A program made the position numbers and the translations under genes. The notes beneath the pieces were generated by a model that searched no databases, had not been told where the DNA came from, and saw only the letters and a program-made list of their open reading frames with translations. Positions 7,928 to 15,227 of a stretch of 15,227 nucleotides of DNA are shown in pieces. The stretch is from CAYUJH01 sp964394585 (GTDB lineage: Bacteria; Bacteroidota; Bacteroidia; Cytophagales; Flammeovirgaceae): the NCBI GenBank assembly GCA_964394585.1, contig CAYMYI010000104.1, forward strand, positions 1-15,227, in the 5' to 3' direction. The stretch's first letter is position 1, and each line of letters begins with the position of its first letter.

Positions 7928-10333
7928 ATGAGAAACACCATTACCCCACAATGCCCCTATCAGGGCTTTCAATTTCCATTTAAAACAAACTTAAGCTTTG
8001 CTCCTATCTTACGTTTTTGGGCTGAAGACGACCGACTGAAAAACGGTTGGGGGAAAGAGATGTACCAAAAGATTCAACAATATCTTGAGCAATACCCCGA
8101 GCTTGCTCAGCCAATTACCGATACTACCTTGCTCGAAAAGCATAAAGACTTTGTGGAAACGCTGATGCTGGCAATTTTCCCTCCGGGGCTCTACGAAGAC
8201 GAAATTGTCGCGGCGGTCCAACCTTTTTCAATGGATGTGATTTATGCGACGCCACCATTCCGCCAAAGCTTTTTAACGGAGGAAGGCGCACTAGATACCG
8301 ATAATGCTGACTTCGACTACGACGAACTGCTCTACTACAAAACGGTATCGGCGTTCATGCTAGTTTTTAAACAGTTTTACAATAATTCGATTGATCAGGA
8401 GGGAAGTATGACCTTTTCGGTGCGCCACCCCGAAACTCAACTCGATCGGTACTATAAAATTGAGCTGAACACTCGGTTCGTCGAAGTAAAGCAAGCTGGC
8501 GTATGCCCTGTTCTCTCAAAAAAAGAGACCAAAAAACTCATGCGGCACTTTGAAGATATTTCGCTCTGGCTCGAAAAAATACCCCCAGAGCAATTCGAAA
8601 TTCAAGGGCTCGCCGTCATTCGGTTCGTGGATGTAACCACCGAAGAGAGCATCGCTTCGCTGAAATACCAACTTTTAGAAGATGATAGCCTGATAAACCC
8701 TCAGAAGTTTCTGAACGTAAAGCAGTTGGTTAGAAATTTAGTAGGAATCCCCGATTTAGAAGTGGGCGTTTCGGTGTTCAATCAACATCGCAACGTATTT
8801 ATCGAGTCGGAAGCCGATACGCAAAACAGCCTACTGCTTACCGGTCTTTCATCCGATGCCGACTGCGAAAGCTACTTTGGCGATTTCCCCTGCCAGCTAG
8901 AAACCGAAAGGAAACCCCTCTTTTTTGAGGATTTGAACGAGGTTGAGAACCCTCCACCTTTTGTAGAAAGTTTAAAAGAACGTGGCTTGCGCAACTTATT
9001 TGTAGCACCGCTGTACCAAGGTGATGTATTCGTTGGCTTACTAGAGTTGGCAACCCCCAACCCGGGTACTATGGGCACTATGGCAGCCATCAAGCTGTCT
9101 GATATTTTGCCTATGTTTTCAATCGCTGTGAAACGTAACGCCGATAAACTCGAAAACCGCATCCAATCCATCATTAAAGAACGATTTACGGCAATTCACC
9201 CCGCCGTAGAATGGAAGTTTGTAGAAGCCGCTACTACGCTATTGCAAGCCCAAAACCATGGGGAAAATATCGATACCAAACCCATCGTATTCCCAGAAGT
9301 GTACCCCCTATATGCTGCCTCAGATATCCGCAACTCTTCTACCGAACGTAGCAAGGCAATTCAACAAGACTTGCTCGCTCACTTGCAACTCGCCTCTGAA
9401 GTTACCGAAAAAGGGTACGCCCAATATCGCATGCCCATCCTCGACGAGCTCAACTACAAAGTAGACCGATACCACCATCAAATAAACGAAGGACTCTACT
9501 CTGGAGATGAAATCGAAGTGCTAGAGTTTTTGCAAAAAGAAGTAGAGCCTTGCTTACGACACATCGAAACAACAGCTCCCAACGATGCGGTCAACGATGC
9601 CCTCACACGGTATTGGGATGCCATTAAAAATCCTTTGGGCATTTTATACCAACGCCGAAAAGCCTTTGAAGATAGCCTCACCCAAATTAACGAAACTATT
9701 TCGGCAGTCATTGACACTGCCGAAACAGAAGCACAGGCGATGTTCCCTCATTACTTTGAGAAGTACAAAACCGACGGCGTAGAGTATAACATTTACGTGG
9801 GGGATTCCCTCGCGCAGCATCACAACTTTGATCCGGTTCACTTGCGTAATTTGCGCTTATGGCAACTGATGACCACCTACAAAGCAGCCGTAGCGGCAGA
9901 AAACATTCGGCAAGAATTGCCGATCCCGCTGCAAACTACCCACTTAATTTTGATACAGAGCAATCCGCTCGCAATTAAGTTCCGCACCGACGAGAAAAAG
10001 TTTGATGTTGATGGCGCCTACAACATCCGCTACGAAATTGTCAAAAAACGGATAGATAAAGCTGTGATTAAAGGTACAAACGAACGCTTAACCCAACCCG
10101 GTAAAATTGCCATGGTCTACTCGCAGCCGAAGGAGGCAGAAGAATACCGCGGGTATTTACATTACTTAGCAGCCCGGAAATACATACTGCCCGATATTGA
10201 AGAGTTGGAATTAGAAGATTTGCAAGGAGTACAAGGGCTTAAAGGGTTACGCGTAACGATTGAAATGCCTGCTACTTCGCTCAACGGAACAGTAGCTCGC
10301 AAAAAAGAGAAAATTACGGGCGTAGCGGTGTAA
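7928..10333 (+). CDS. Large GAF-domain protein, unknown function
   Basis: This 801-residue soluble protein has no signal peptide or membrane segment. The clearest domain is a GAF fold at about residues 255-405: an N-terminal helix, LEVGVSVFNQHRNVFIES, then FVESLKERGLRNLFVAPLYQGDVFVGLLELATPNPG and a final helix. GAF domains bind small ligands such as cyclic nucleotides or haem and sense signals. The N-terminal 250 residues and the mainly helical region at 430-801 (markers TAIHPAVEWKF near 421-431 and EVYPLYAASDIRNSS near 455) match no domain I can name. I see no histidine-kinase H/N/G boxes, GGDEF/EAL, receiver or helix-turn-helix motif, so its output is unclear. I believe similar 800-residue GAF proteins occur in other Bacteroidota, annotated only by this domain. 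The ATG at 7928 is the first good start and follows an AT-rich leader. It is the only plus-strand gene and ends facing the C10 protease gene. Confidence 0.85.
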   Translation: MRNTITPQCPYQGFQFPFKTNLSFAPILRFWAEDDRLKNGWGKEMYQKIQQYLEQYPELAQPITDTTLLEKHKDFVETLMLAIFPPGLYEDEIVAAVQPFSMDVIYATPPFRQSFLTEEGALDTDNADFDYDELLYYKTVSAFMLVFKQFYNNSIDQEGSMTFSVRHPETQLDRYYKIELNTRFVEVKQAGVCPVLSKKETKKLMRHFEDISLWLEKIPPEQFEIQGLAVIRFVDVTTEESIASLKYQLLEDDSLINPQKFLNVKQLVRNLVGIPDLEVGVSVFNQHRNVFIESEADTQNSLLLTGLSSDADCESYFGDFPCQLETERKPLFFEDLNEVENPPPFVESLKERGLRNLFVAPLYQGDVFVGLLELATPNPGTMGTMAAIKLSDILPMFSIAVKRNADKLENRIQSIIKERFTAIHPAVEWKFVEAATTLLQAQNHGENIDTKPIVFPEVYPLYAASDIRNSSTERSKAIQQDLLAHLQLASEVTEKGYAQYRMPILDELNYKVDRYHHQINEGLYSGDEIEVLEFLQKEVEPCLRHIETTAPNDAVNDALTRYWDAIKNPLGILYQRRKAFEDSLTQINETISAVIDTAETEAQAMFPHYFEKYKTDGVEYNIYVGDSLAQHHNFDPVHLRNLRLWQLMTTYKAAVAAENIRQELPIPLQTTHLILIQSNPLAIKFRTDEKKFDVDGAYNIRYEIVKKRIDKAVIKGTNERLTQPGKIAMVYSQPKEAEEYRGYLHYLAARKYILPDIEELELEDLQGVQGLKGLRVTIEMPATSLNGTVARKKEKITGVAV

Positions 10334-10450
10334 ATCATTGGAGTTGCCCCTAAAAACCCTTCGGCTATTGAGATTGCGCTAAAGAGAGCCCGCCTAAATG
10401 CTAGTGTTATGTTCAGAATAACGATAGCGATTCTCGTACCGTAGAGGTTT

Positions 10451-10469
10451 GAGTGCATCACTTGCACTC
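10451..10469. repeat. Perfect 7-bp inverted repeat
   Basis: GAGTGCA and TGCACTC flank the 5-nt loop TCACT. An A-run follows on the plus strand, and no T-tract follows on either strand, so it is not an intrinsic terminator. A further GAGTGCA copy lies at 10661-10667. It may be a protein-binding dyad or part of the 3' untranslated region of the GAF transcript. Confidence 0.4.
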
Positions 10470-10506
10470 TAAAAAAGCGTAACGATTTCTCAAAAACATT
10501 TAAAAA

Positions 10507-10522
10507 GTTTCTATTTTGAAAC
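10507..10522. repeat. GTTTC-N6-GAAAC dyad, copy 1
   Basis: A perfect 5-bp dyad with a TATTTT spacer. The same half-sites recur about 39 bp downstream inside the larger hairpin (10546-10562, with a TATAC loop). Paired dyads of this kind can be operator sites, but no promoter for a flanking gene lies here. Confidence 0.35.
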
Positions 10523-10532
10523 AGTGCGGCAA

Positions 10533-10583
10533 AAAATTTAAAATTGTTTCATATACTGAAACCATTTTAAATTTTATTTTTTT
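10533..10583. terminator. AT-rich hairpin with T-tract, probable terminator of the GAF gene
   Basis: The left arm is AAAATTTAAAAT (10533-10544), T, GTTTCA (10546-10551). The loop is TATAC. The right arm is TGAAAC (10557-10562), C, ATTTTAAATTTT (10564-10575). That gives 18 pairs with one T/C mismatch. Seven Ts follow at 10577-10583 on the plus strand, and an A-run precedes the left arm, so it could work in both directions. It lies about 200 nt after the GAF stop, leaving a long 3' untranslated region. Confidence 0.6.
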
Positions 10584-10605
10584 CGTTACCAATGTAAGTA
10601 TGGGA

Positions 10606-10740
10606 GACTTTTGCACACCCTCTGCAAGCAGGTAGTATCCTGAATGATGCTGCAAGGAAGGAGTGCATTTCTAGTATGGTGGGAGCACCTTTCCGGTACA
10701 CAAAAAAATCCCTCCTTTAAAAGCAAGGAGGGATTTTTTT
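10606..10740 (+). ncRNA. Candidate small RNA unit (promoter-like element to terminator)
   Basis: GACTTTTG at 10606-10613, followed by CACACC, resembles the Bacteroidota -7 element with one mismatch. Only an imperfect -33 element (TTA at 10586-10588, 17 nt upstream) precedes it. A transcript starting near 10619 would end at the strong terminator at 10702-10740 and be about 120 nt long. Inside are an imperfect direct repeat (CTGCAAG-rich, 10622-10636 and 10650-10664) and a small GGTG-GGAG-CACC hairpin. I recognise no known RNA family. The segment may simply be spacer, so confidence is low. Confidence 0.22.
10702..10740. terminator. Strong bidirectional intrinsic terminator
   Basis: Seven As plus TCCCTCCTT (10702-10717) pair perfectly with AAGGAGGGA plus seven Ts (10725-10740) around a 7-nt loop (TAAAAGC). 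The GC-rich core and T-tracts on both strands suit a terminator for convergent transcription. On the minus strand it lies 19 bp past the stop of the C10 protease gene. Confidence 0.92.
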
Positions 10741-10759
10741 AAAAGGGTGATGAAATATT

Positions 10760-13700
10760 TTATTTCAATAAAATCCGCTTATTGACTTTGCGGCCTTCGT
10801 GTTCAATTTGGATCAGGTATAACCCCCTTGAAAGCCCTGAGGTAGTCGCCTTCACGGAATGCGGTGCCTCAACGGTGAACGTAGCCTCCACCTCTTGCCC
10901 CAATACATTGAGTAAACGCACCTCAGATTCTTCTGCTTGTAGCGGTCCCAAATTCACTGCAAATGTTCCGCTAGAAGGATTCGGGAAGACCGAAATCTGA
11001 GCTTCGAGGGCCTCTGTGTCTAAATTAGTAACGGTGATATTAGTAGGGTTCGAGGTAAAGGTACATCCGCCAGCGTCTGTTACTTCTACCACATAAATAC
11101 CGGGTTGGAACGCAATAATACGTTTGCCTGTTTGTTCTTGCCCTTCAAGGTTACGGGCAGGCTCGTTGTTCACTGTCCACCGATAGCTTACTCCCTCCAA
11201 AGAAGATTCCAAGAACCAACTGTCCGTCAAAATTTCGGGTTTGAGGAACGGACATTGCACTTCAATGAAATCTTGTTGGGTGCGTGTGTCTGTTGCGCCA
11301 TTAACGCCTGTAACGGTGAGGGTAACATCGAACCTACCTGGCCCTGGATAAGCCACTACCGGATTTCGCTCTGTAGACGTTGCCGGTACTCCCCCTTCGA
11401 ACTGCCACTGGTATGACACCGCACCTGTGGATAAATCGGTATAATTTACATTATCACCTGCTGCTAATGCCCGAGGCGCTGCGGAGAAGTTAGCAATGAG
11501 CGGGATTTCGTCTACATTAATCGTAATAGGCCTGCTTTTTAAGGTTAAACCCGGTACTCGAGGGTTGGTAACTTCTACGGTATACACGCCTTGGTCGCCC
11601 GTTTGTATACTACTAATCGTATAAGTGTTTTGGGAAGTAGTAGCTACTAGAACACCATCTTTAAACCAACGATACTCATTATCAGGCACGTTGGCATCAA
11701 TCCCTATGTTAAACGTGAACGAACTTCCTTCTTGGGCATTTTCTGTACGTGCTTCTCCAAAATCGGCTTGTGGGCTGTAAGAGAATTTAGGGATTGAGAT
11801 GTTGGGGAGAATGTCTTCAAAAGTGAACTGATTATTCCCGATATATAAGCTATCAAAATTGCAATAGGTACAGGTAGTTCGCCCTAACGAGTCTAGCTGC
11901 GATAAGTCAGGCACCTCGGTAAATGCATTTCCTGAAACATTAAGCCTTACGAGATTACTCAATTGTTGGAAAGAGGATGGAATTTCTCCGGAAAACTGAT
12001 TCGATGATAGGTCTAAACGCCGTAGCTCAGATAAATTGCCTACTTGAGAAGGGATAGTCCCTGAGAAGTTATTATTACGCAAATACAGGTTCTGCAAGTC
12101 AGGTAATGAGGATACAATGGCTAAAATATTTCCTTGTAAGCTGTTATCTGCTAACGATAGTGTGCGCATTTTGGCAAGCTGGGATATGGAACCCGGTACA
12201 GTACCGTTGAAACGGTTTCTATTTAAATAGAGTACTTCAAGATCTTGCAGTTCGCCAATAGCGCTTGGAATCGCTCCTGATAAATCGGCTCCCTCCAAGT
12301 CGAGCCAATAAATATTTTCCCAATTTCTTACAGAGTTGGTAAGGTTTCCTACCAAGCCATCATTTCCCCAAAACGATAAATACTGTAACTTATCCAAATT
12401 CGTGAGTTCTTCAGGGAAGTTTCCTTGTAAGTTATTGAAAGATAAACTTACACGTACCACTCTATTTTCTTCTAAAGAAATTCCGTACCAATCATCCATA
12501 GGTCTATTTAAGTCCCATTTTTCCTCCCAATTAGCCCCTTGTGTATTGTTATAGAGCGCTACGAGTGCTAGCGAATCTAAACGGCGGTTAGGGTCTGCCT
12601 GAACAGGTTCTGTAATTGTAATCGTTCGAGAGTAAATGTTATCCGCTTCGTTGGTTTCATTTACATCGTTATCGATATCGAGACGCACTTCCAGGGTATG
12701 GTTTCCAACCGGAAGTTTTCCCACGTAGACATTCCACCATGCCCAAGTAGTGCCATTGTTCAATGGGCTACTTTCCGAAAACTCTTGGTTCAACGTTCTG
12801 AACTCAGTGCCATTCAAGTATACTTTTATTACAAAGTTTTTAGTGAGGGGCACATTTTCCGTATTGTGAAAGGTAAATGCCATGTACAAATCATGGTCTG
12901 AATAGAATGGAGCCGTATCTTCTAAAGGCGAAGGGAACCCATCGGCCTCTAAGCGATTGCGATATACTGTAATGGTATTAGACCACGTGCTGAATTTTCT
13001 GAAGGCAAGATTAGAAAGTTCCGTTTCAGGCTCAGTAATACATATTCGGAAATTTCCGCTGGTTCCTCCATAGCCATACACGCGCACATAATAGGTATTT
13101 CCTACCGTTAGGTTCTCTAGTTCTAAATAGGGCATTAGGCTATTGCTTCTGTCGTCGTTAAATGCTATTGAAGAAGCAGAGCAACTTCCGCCATACACTT
13201 CTAACACGCCGTCAGATAGAGCGTTGTCGTCTTGCGTTCGTGCTACATCAATAATGTGCGAATTAGACGTTGCGGTAAACCTGAACCATACATCCTTTTG
13301 GTCATCATCTTTAGAAGGGGTTGCATCAATGTTGGTAAAATCTTGGAAATTACAGGTTGTTGATGGCGTTAAGGTGATTGCATTTTGGCATTCATCGTTT
13401 TCAACTGGCGATACGTACTCATTGACGGTAAACGTATGAGTATATTCGTTATCACTTTCATTACTTTCGGATACTCTATTTTCAAAATCGAGCACTACCT
13501 TAATTTCATGCGTACCTGCTTGCAATCTACCTATGGTGATATCTCTGCTAGCCACAAAATTTCCTGCTGGGAAATTAACATCGAGAAACCGCGTAGTAAG
13601 CAGCTCACCATCTAAGAAAATACGATTTCGTACCGGTGGTGGAATATCCACGTCCGAATTGTTTACATACGAGTAATCTAAGTAAAGGAAATCGTCGGTA

Positions 13701-15226
13701 GTAATATCTACACTTTCCACGGTGGTATCTTCCTCTTTGGCAATTACGATAGAGCCAGACCATCCGCTAGGCACAAATGAAGTTAAATTAGCTCTACTCA
13801 CATTGTTTGTACGTGAAATGTTTATGTCGAGCTGGTAACTCCCCTTTTCGCCGGCAAAGAACGGAGCTACCCAAAAATAAATTTCGCCGCCATCTACTAC
13901 CTGTATTTTTCCATCAATCTGCGTATCGTACGATTCTGACCATGTATCGCCCAATTTATACGAGAATAGCACATCGTTTGTGTATGTTTGACCATTGCCT
14001 GTATTAAAACTATCATGCACCCGTGCGCTTACTTCATAAGTAAACCCTGAAGGTAGGGTTACTTTATAGTAGTCGTTATCTTCCAATACATGAATATTAG
14101 CTCCTTGTGTAATAATTGACGCTTCATTGTTACTATTGAATGTTGGCGTGAATGAATAAGCCGTACTTTCCGTATTATTAGCCTCATAGCCATCGGCAGA
14201 TAGCCCTGAAGAAATCACTGTAACTACTACAGGGTTGCTATATGAACTTTTATCGATAATAGTCCATTCACCTCCGCTGGGGAGTACCCAAGCAATGAGC
14301 TGGTAAGTACCCGGTTCCCAATCATCGGTGCTAGAATCCGTAAACCGTAGTGGAGAACTGAACGAGGCGTTTGCTCCTAACTGCATATTATCCTTGCGTT
14401 CTACATACCTAACAAAAGCTCCTTCACTATTATGAAGCGCTACTGCAATCGTTCCATTAAAATCAGAAAAACTACTGGTATTTCTTAGTCGGAAAGACAC
14501 CTCTACCGGATCCCCTTGTACAATAGGTTCTGGGTTAATCGAGATTGCCGAGTTCAGCGCCATGGTGCCTTCTTGCCCTGCTACAGTAACGGTTACAGGG
14601 TTACTGTAAGCCCCTGCCTTCACAGTTGCCCATTCTCCTCCGGAAGGTCTGTACCAAAATAGCAACGAATACTCACCCGGCACAATACTTTCCGATGCCG
14701 ATGCATTGAACGTTACATTATTATATCGCTCGGTAGAAATCGATTGGTTACTTAATACGCGTGCTGTATAAAACGCGTCAGTTGCTGTATTTTGGAGCGT
14801 AATTGCCAAATCGCCACTGAAACTTGTAGTATTTGAAAAATTTGCAATCCGAGTGGTTACGGTAAACGGCTGGTTGTATTGGATGGTACTAGGACTTACA
14901 CTTGCGCTTGCATACATCCGAATATCATAGGTATCTGTATCTGTATTTTGGTTCCCTCCGGTACTAGGCTCTATTCCAATAATGGCTCTTTGGTTTTGAT
15001 TGTATGAACCGGTTCCCCCACCGGTTCCAACCCCATCAGGGCTTAGGTTATCTACTGAAAAAAAGCCATCGTACGCGCCCCCCCATCCCCAATTGAAATG
15101 GAAAAAGCTATTGGCATCGTAGCCATCGCAGACAAAGGCATGGCCTCCACCATTTCCAGAGCCTGCATAATAAATAGGTCTTCCGGCAGAAAGCTCGTCT
15201 TTTAATACGTTAATCCATGCTGTACG
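10760..15226 (-). CDS. Streptopain-like (family C10) cysteine protease with LRR, Ig, PKD and T9SS sorting domain; N-terminus beyond right edge
   Basis: The frame is open from the right edge to the stop at 10760, giving the last 1488 residues. Residues 1-~89 are the end of a C10 peptidase. GHAFVCDGYD carries the presumed catalytic His29. HFNWGWGG (44-50) then DGFFSVDNLSP, GTGGGTGSYN (67-76) and AIIGIEP match the end of streptococcal SpeB closely. The catalytic Cys is off the edge. Then come two tandem Ig-like modules (~104-215, ~222-337) sharing PSGGEW and YSNPV-VTV, a PPC-like module (~345-473), CARDB (~503-602), a second PPC-like module opening DECQNAITL (~611-735), and CARDB (~763-873). A plant-type LRR block follows (~883-1110; LxxLYLxxNxFxGxIP), then Ig-like (~1154-1239), PKD (~1241-1324), Ig-like (~1325-1399) and a T9SS type A sorting domain (~1413-1488; VFPNPSSG, LLNVLGQEV, GLYLIQIE, KRILLK). 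It is probably exported by T9SS and attached to or released from the surface. The ATG at 14917 is internal, not the start. Confidence 0.93.
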   Translation of the reverse strand, partial: RTAWINVLKDELSAGRPIYYAGSGNGGGHAFVCDGYDANSFFHFNWGWGGAYDGFFSVDNLSPDGVGTGGGTGSYNQNQRAIIGIEPSTGGNQNTDTDTYDIRMYASASVSPSTIQYNQPFTVTTRIANFSNTTSFSGDLAITLQNTATDAFYTARVLSNQSISTERYNNVTFNASASESIVPGEYSLLFWYRPSGGEWATVKAGAYSNPVTVTVAGQEGTMALNSAISINPEPIVQGDPVEVSFRLRNTSSFSDFNGTIAVALHNSEGAFVRYVERKDNMQLGANASFSSPLRFTDSSTDDWEPGTYQLIAWVLPSGGEWTIIDKSSYSNPVVVTVISSGLSADGYEANNTESTAYSFTPTFNSNNEASIITQGANIHVLEDNDYYKVTLPSGFTYEVSARVHDSFNTGNGQTYTNDVLFSYKLGDTWSESYDTQIDGKIQVVDGGEIYFWVAPFFAGEKGSYQLDINISRTNNVSRANLTSFVPSGWSGSIVIAKEEDTTVESVDITTDDFLYLDYSYVNNSDVDIPPPVRNRIFLDGELLTTRFLDVNFPAGNFVASRDITIGRLQAGTHEIKVVLDFENRVSESNESDNEYTHTFTVNEYVSPVENDECQNAITLTPSTTCNFQDFTNIDATPSKDDDQKDVWFRFTATSNSHIIDVARTQDDNALSDGVLEVYGGSCSASSIAFNDDRSNSLMPYLELENLTVGNTYYVRVYGYGGTSGNFRICITEPETELSNLAFRKFSTWSNTITVYRNRLEADGFPSPLEDTAPFYSDHDLYMAFTFHNTENVPLTKNFVIKVYLNGTEFRTLNQEFSESSPLNNGTTWAWWNVYVGKLPVGNHTLEVRLDIDNDVNETNEADNIYSRTITITEPVQADPNRRLDSLALVALYNNTQGANWEEKWDLNRPMDDWYGISLEENRVVRVSLSFNNLQGNFPEELTNLDKLQYLSFWGNDGLVGNLTNSVRNWENIYWLDLEGADLSGAIPSAIGELQDLEVLYLNRNRFNGTVPGSISQLAKMRTLSLADNSLQGNILAIVSSLPDLQNLYLRNNNFSGTIPSQVGNLSELRRLDLSSNQFSGEIPSSFQQLSNLVRLNVSGNAFTEVPDLSQLDSLGRTTCTYCNFDSLYIGNNQFTFEDILPNISIPKFSYSPQADFGEARTENAQEGSSFTFNIGIDANVPDNEYRWFKDGVLVATTSQNTYTISSIQTGDQGVYTVEVTNPRVPGLTLKSRPITINVDEIPLIANFSAAPRALAAGDNVNYTDLSTGAVSYQWQFEGGVPATSTERNPVVAYPGPGRFDVTLTVTGVNGATDTRTQQDFIEVQCPFLKPEILTDSWFLESSLEGVSYRWTVNNEPARNLEGQEQTGKRIIAFQPGIYVVEVTDAGGCTFTSNPTNITVTNLDTEALEAQISVFPNPSSGTFAVNLGPLQAEESEVRLLNVLGQEVEATFTVEAPHSVKATTSGLSRGLYLIQIEHEGRKVNKRILLK

Positions 15227-15227
15227 G

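Larger units (their letters stand above)
10334..10759. other. Convergent intergenic region rich in dyads
   Basis: No protein gene is supported in these 426 bases. They hold, in order: a 7-bp dyad (10451-10469), two GTTTC/GAAAC dyads (10507-10522 and 10546-10562), a long AT-rich hairpin with a T-tract (10533-10583), a promoter-like element (10606-10613), an imperfect 15-bp direct repeat (10622-10636 and 10650-10664), and a strong bidirectional terminator (10702-10740). This is more structure than needed to end two convergent genes. Confidence 0.7.

Noticed and set aside
10162..10467. Minus-strand 101-residue open frame across the end of the GAF gene
   Set aside because: Most of it is antisense to the conserved 3' end of the GAF coding sequence. 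It has no start context or recognisable motif.
10507..10562. GTTTC/GAAAC dyads as CRISPR repeats
   Set aside because: There are only two copies, of different length, with no regular spacers and no cas genes nearby.
14915..14917. ATG at 14917 as the start of the large minus-strand protein
   Set aside because: The frame stays open upstream to the window edge and encodes clear C10 peptidase sequence, so this Met is internal.

Overview
The window looks like chromosome of a free-living member of the Bacteroidota, probably a Cytophagales- or Saprospirales-like marine or soil bacterium. The supporting signs are a type IX secretion (T9SS) sorting domain at the end of a giant surface protein, a DUF2911 protein, a large mosaic surface protein built from adhesin-type modules, AT-rich leaders without clear Shine-Dalgarno sequences, and one promoter resembling the Bacteroidota TTG/TAnnTTTG type. 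The assignment rests on protein families and gene style. No rRNA or tRNA gene is present to confirm it.

Layout, left to right. (1) 3-4031, minus: the first 1343 residues of a secreted mosaic protein whose C-terminus lies off the left edge. (2) 4032-4459: AT-rich intergenic DNA. (3) 4460-5497, minus: a complete 2-amino-3-carboxymuconate-6-semialdehyde decarboxylase (ACMSD) with all expected metal ligands, preceded by only 35 bp and probably co-transcribed with (4) 5533-6378, minus: a helical-repeat protein with a single C-terminal membrane anchor. (5) 6379-6570 holds a promoter candidate for that pair and an intrinsic terminator for (6) 6571-7719, minus: a secreted DUF2911 protein with a TPR-like C-terminal half. 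(7) 7928-10333, plus: an 801-residue GAF-domain protein of unknown role, divergent from the DUF2911 gene. (8) 10334-10759: a convergent intergenic region with several dyads and two bidirectional hairpin terminators that bracket about 120 bp. (9) 10760-15226, minus: the C-terminal 1488 residues of a streptopain-like (peptidase family C10) cysteine protease. It is followed by Ig-like, PPC-like, CARDB, leucine-rich-repeat, PKD and T9SS sorting modules. Its N-terminus, including the catalytic cysteine, lies off the right edge.

How the genes fit together. The two giant proteins at the edges are secreted or surface-displayed products and do not obviously interact with the central genes. The centre is a mixture of housekeeping and unknown genes: tryptophan/kynurenine or nitrobenzoate-type catabolism (ACMSD), a tail-anchored scaffold-like protein, a periplasmic DUF2911 protein and a GAF sensor-like protein. 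I see no mobile element, CRISPR array, prophage, defence island or biosynthetic cluster. The most interesting points are the C10 protease-LRR fusion, the insulated intergenic segment at 10531-10740, the tail-anchored four-repeat protein, and the orphan GAF protein without a recognisable output domain.
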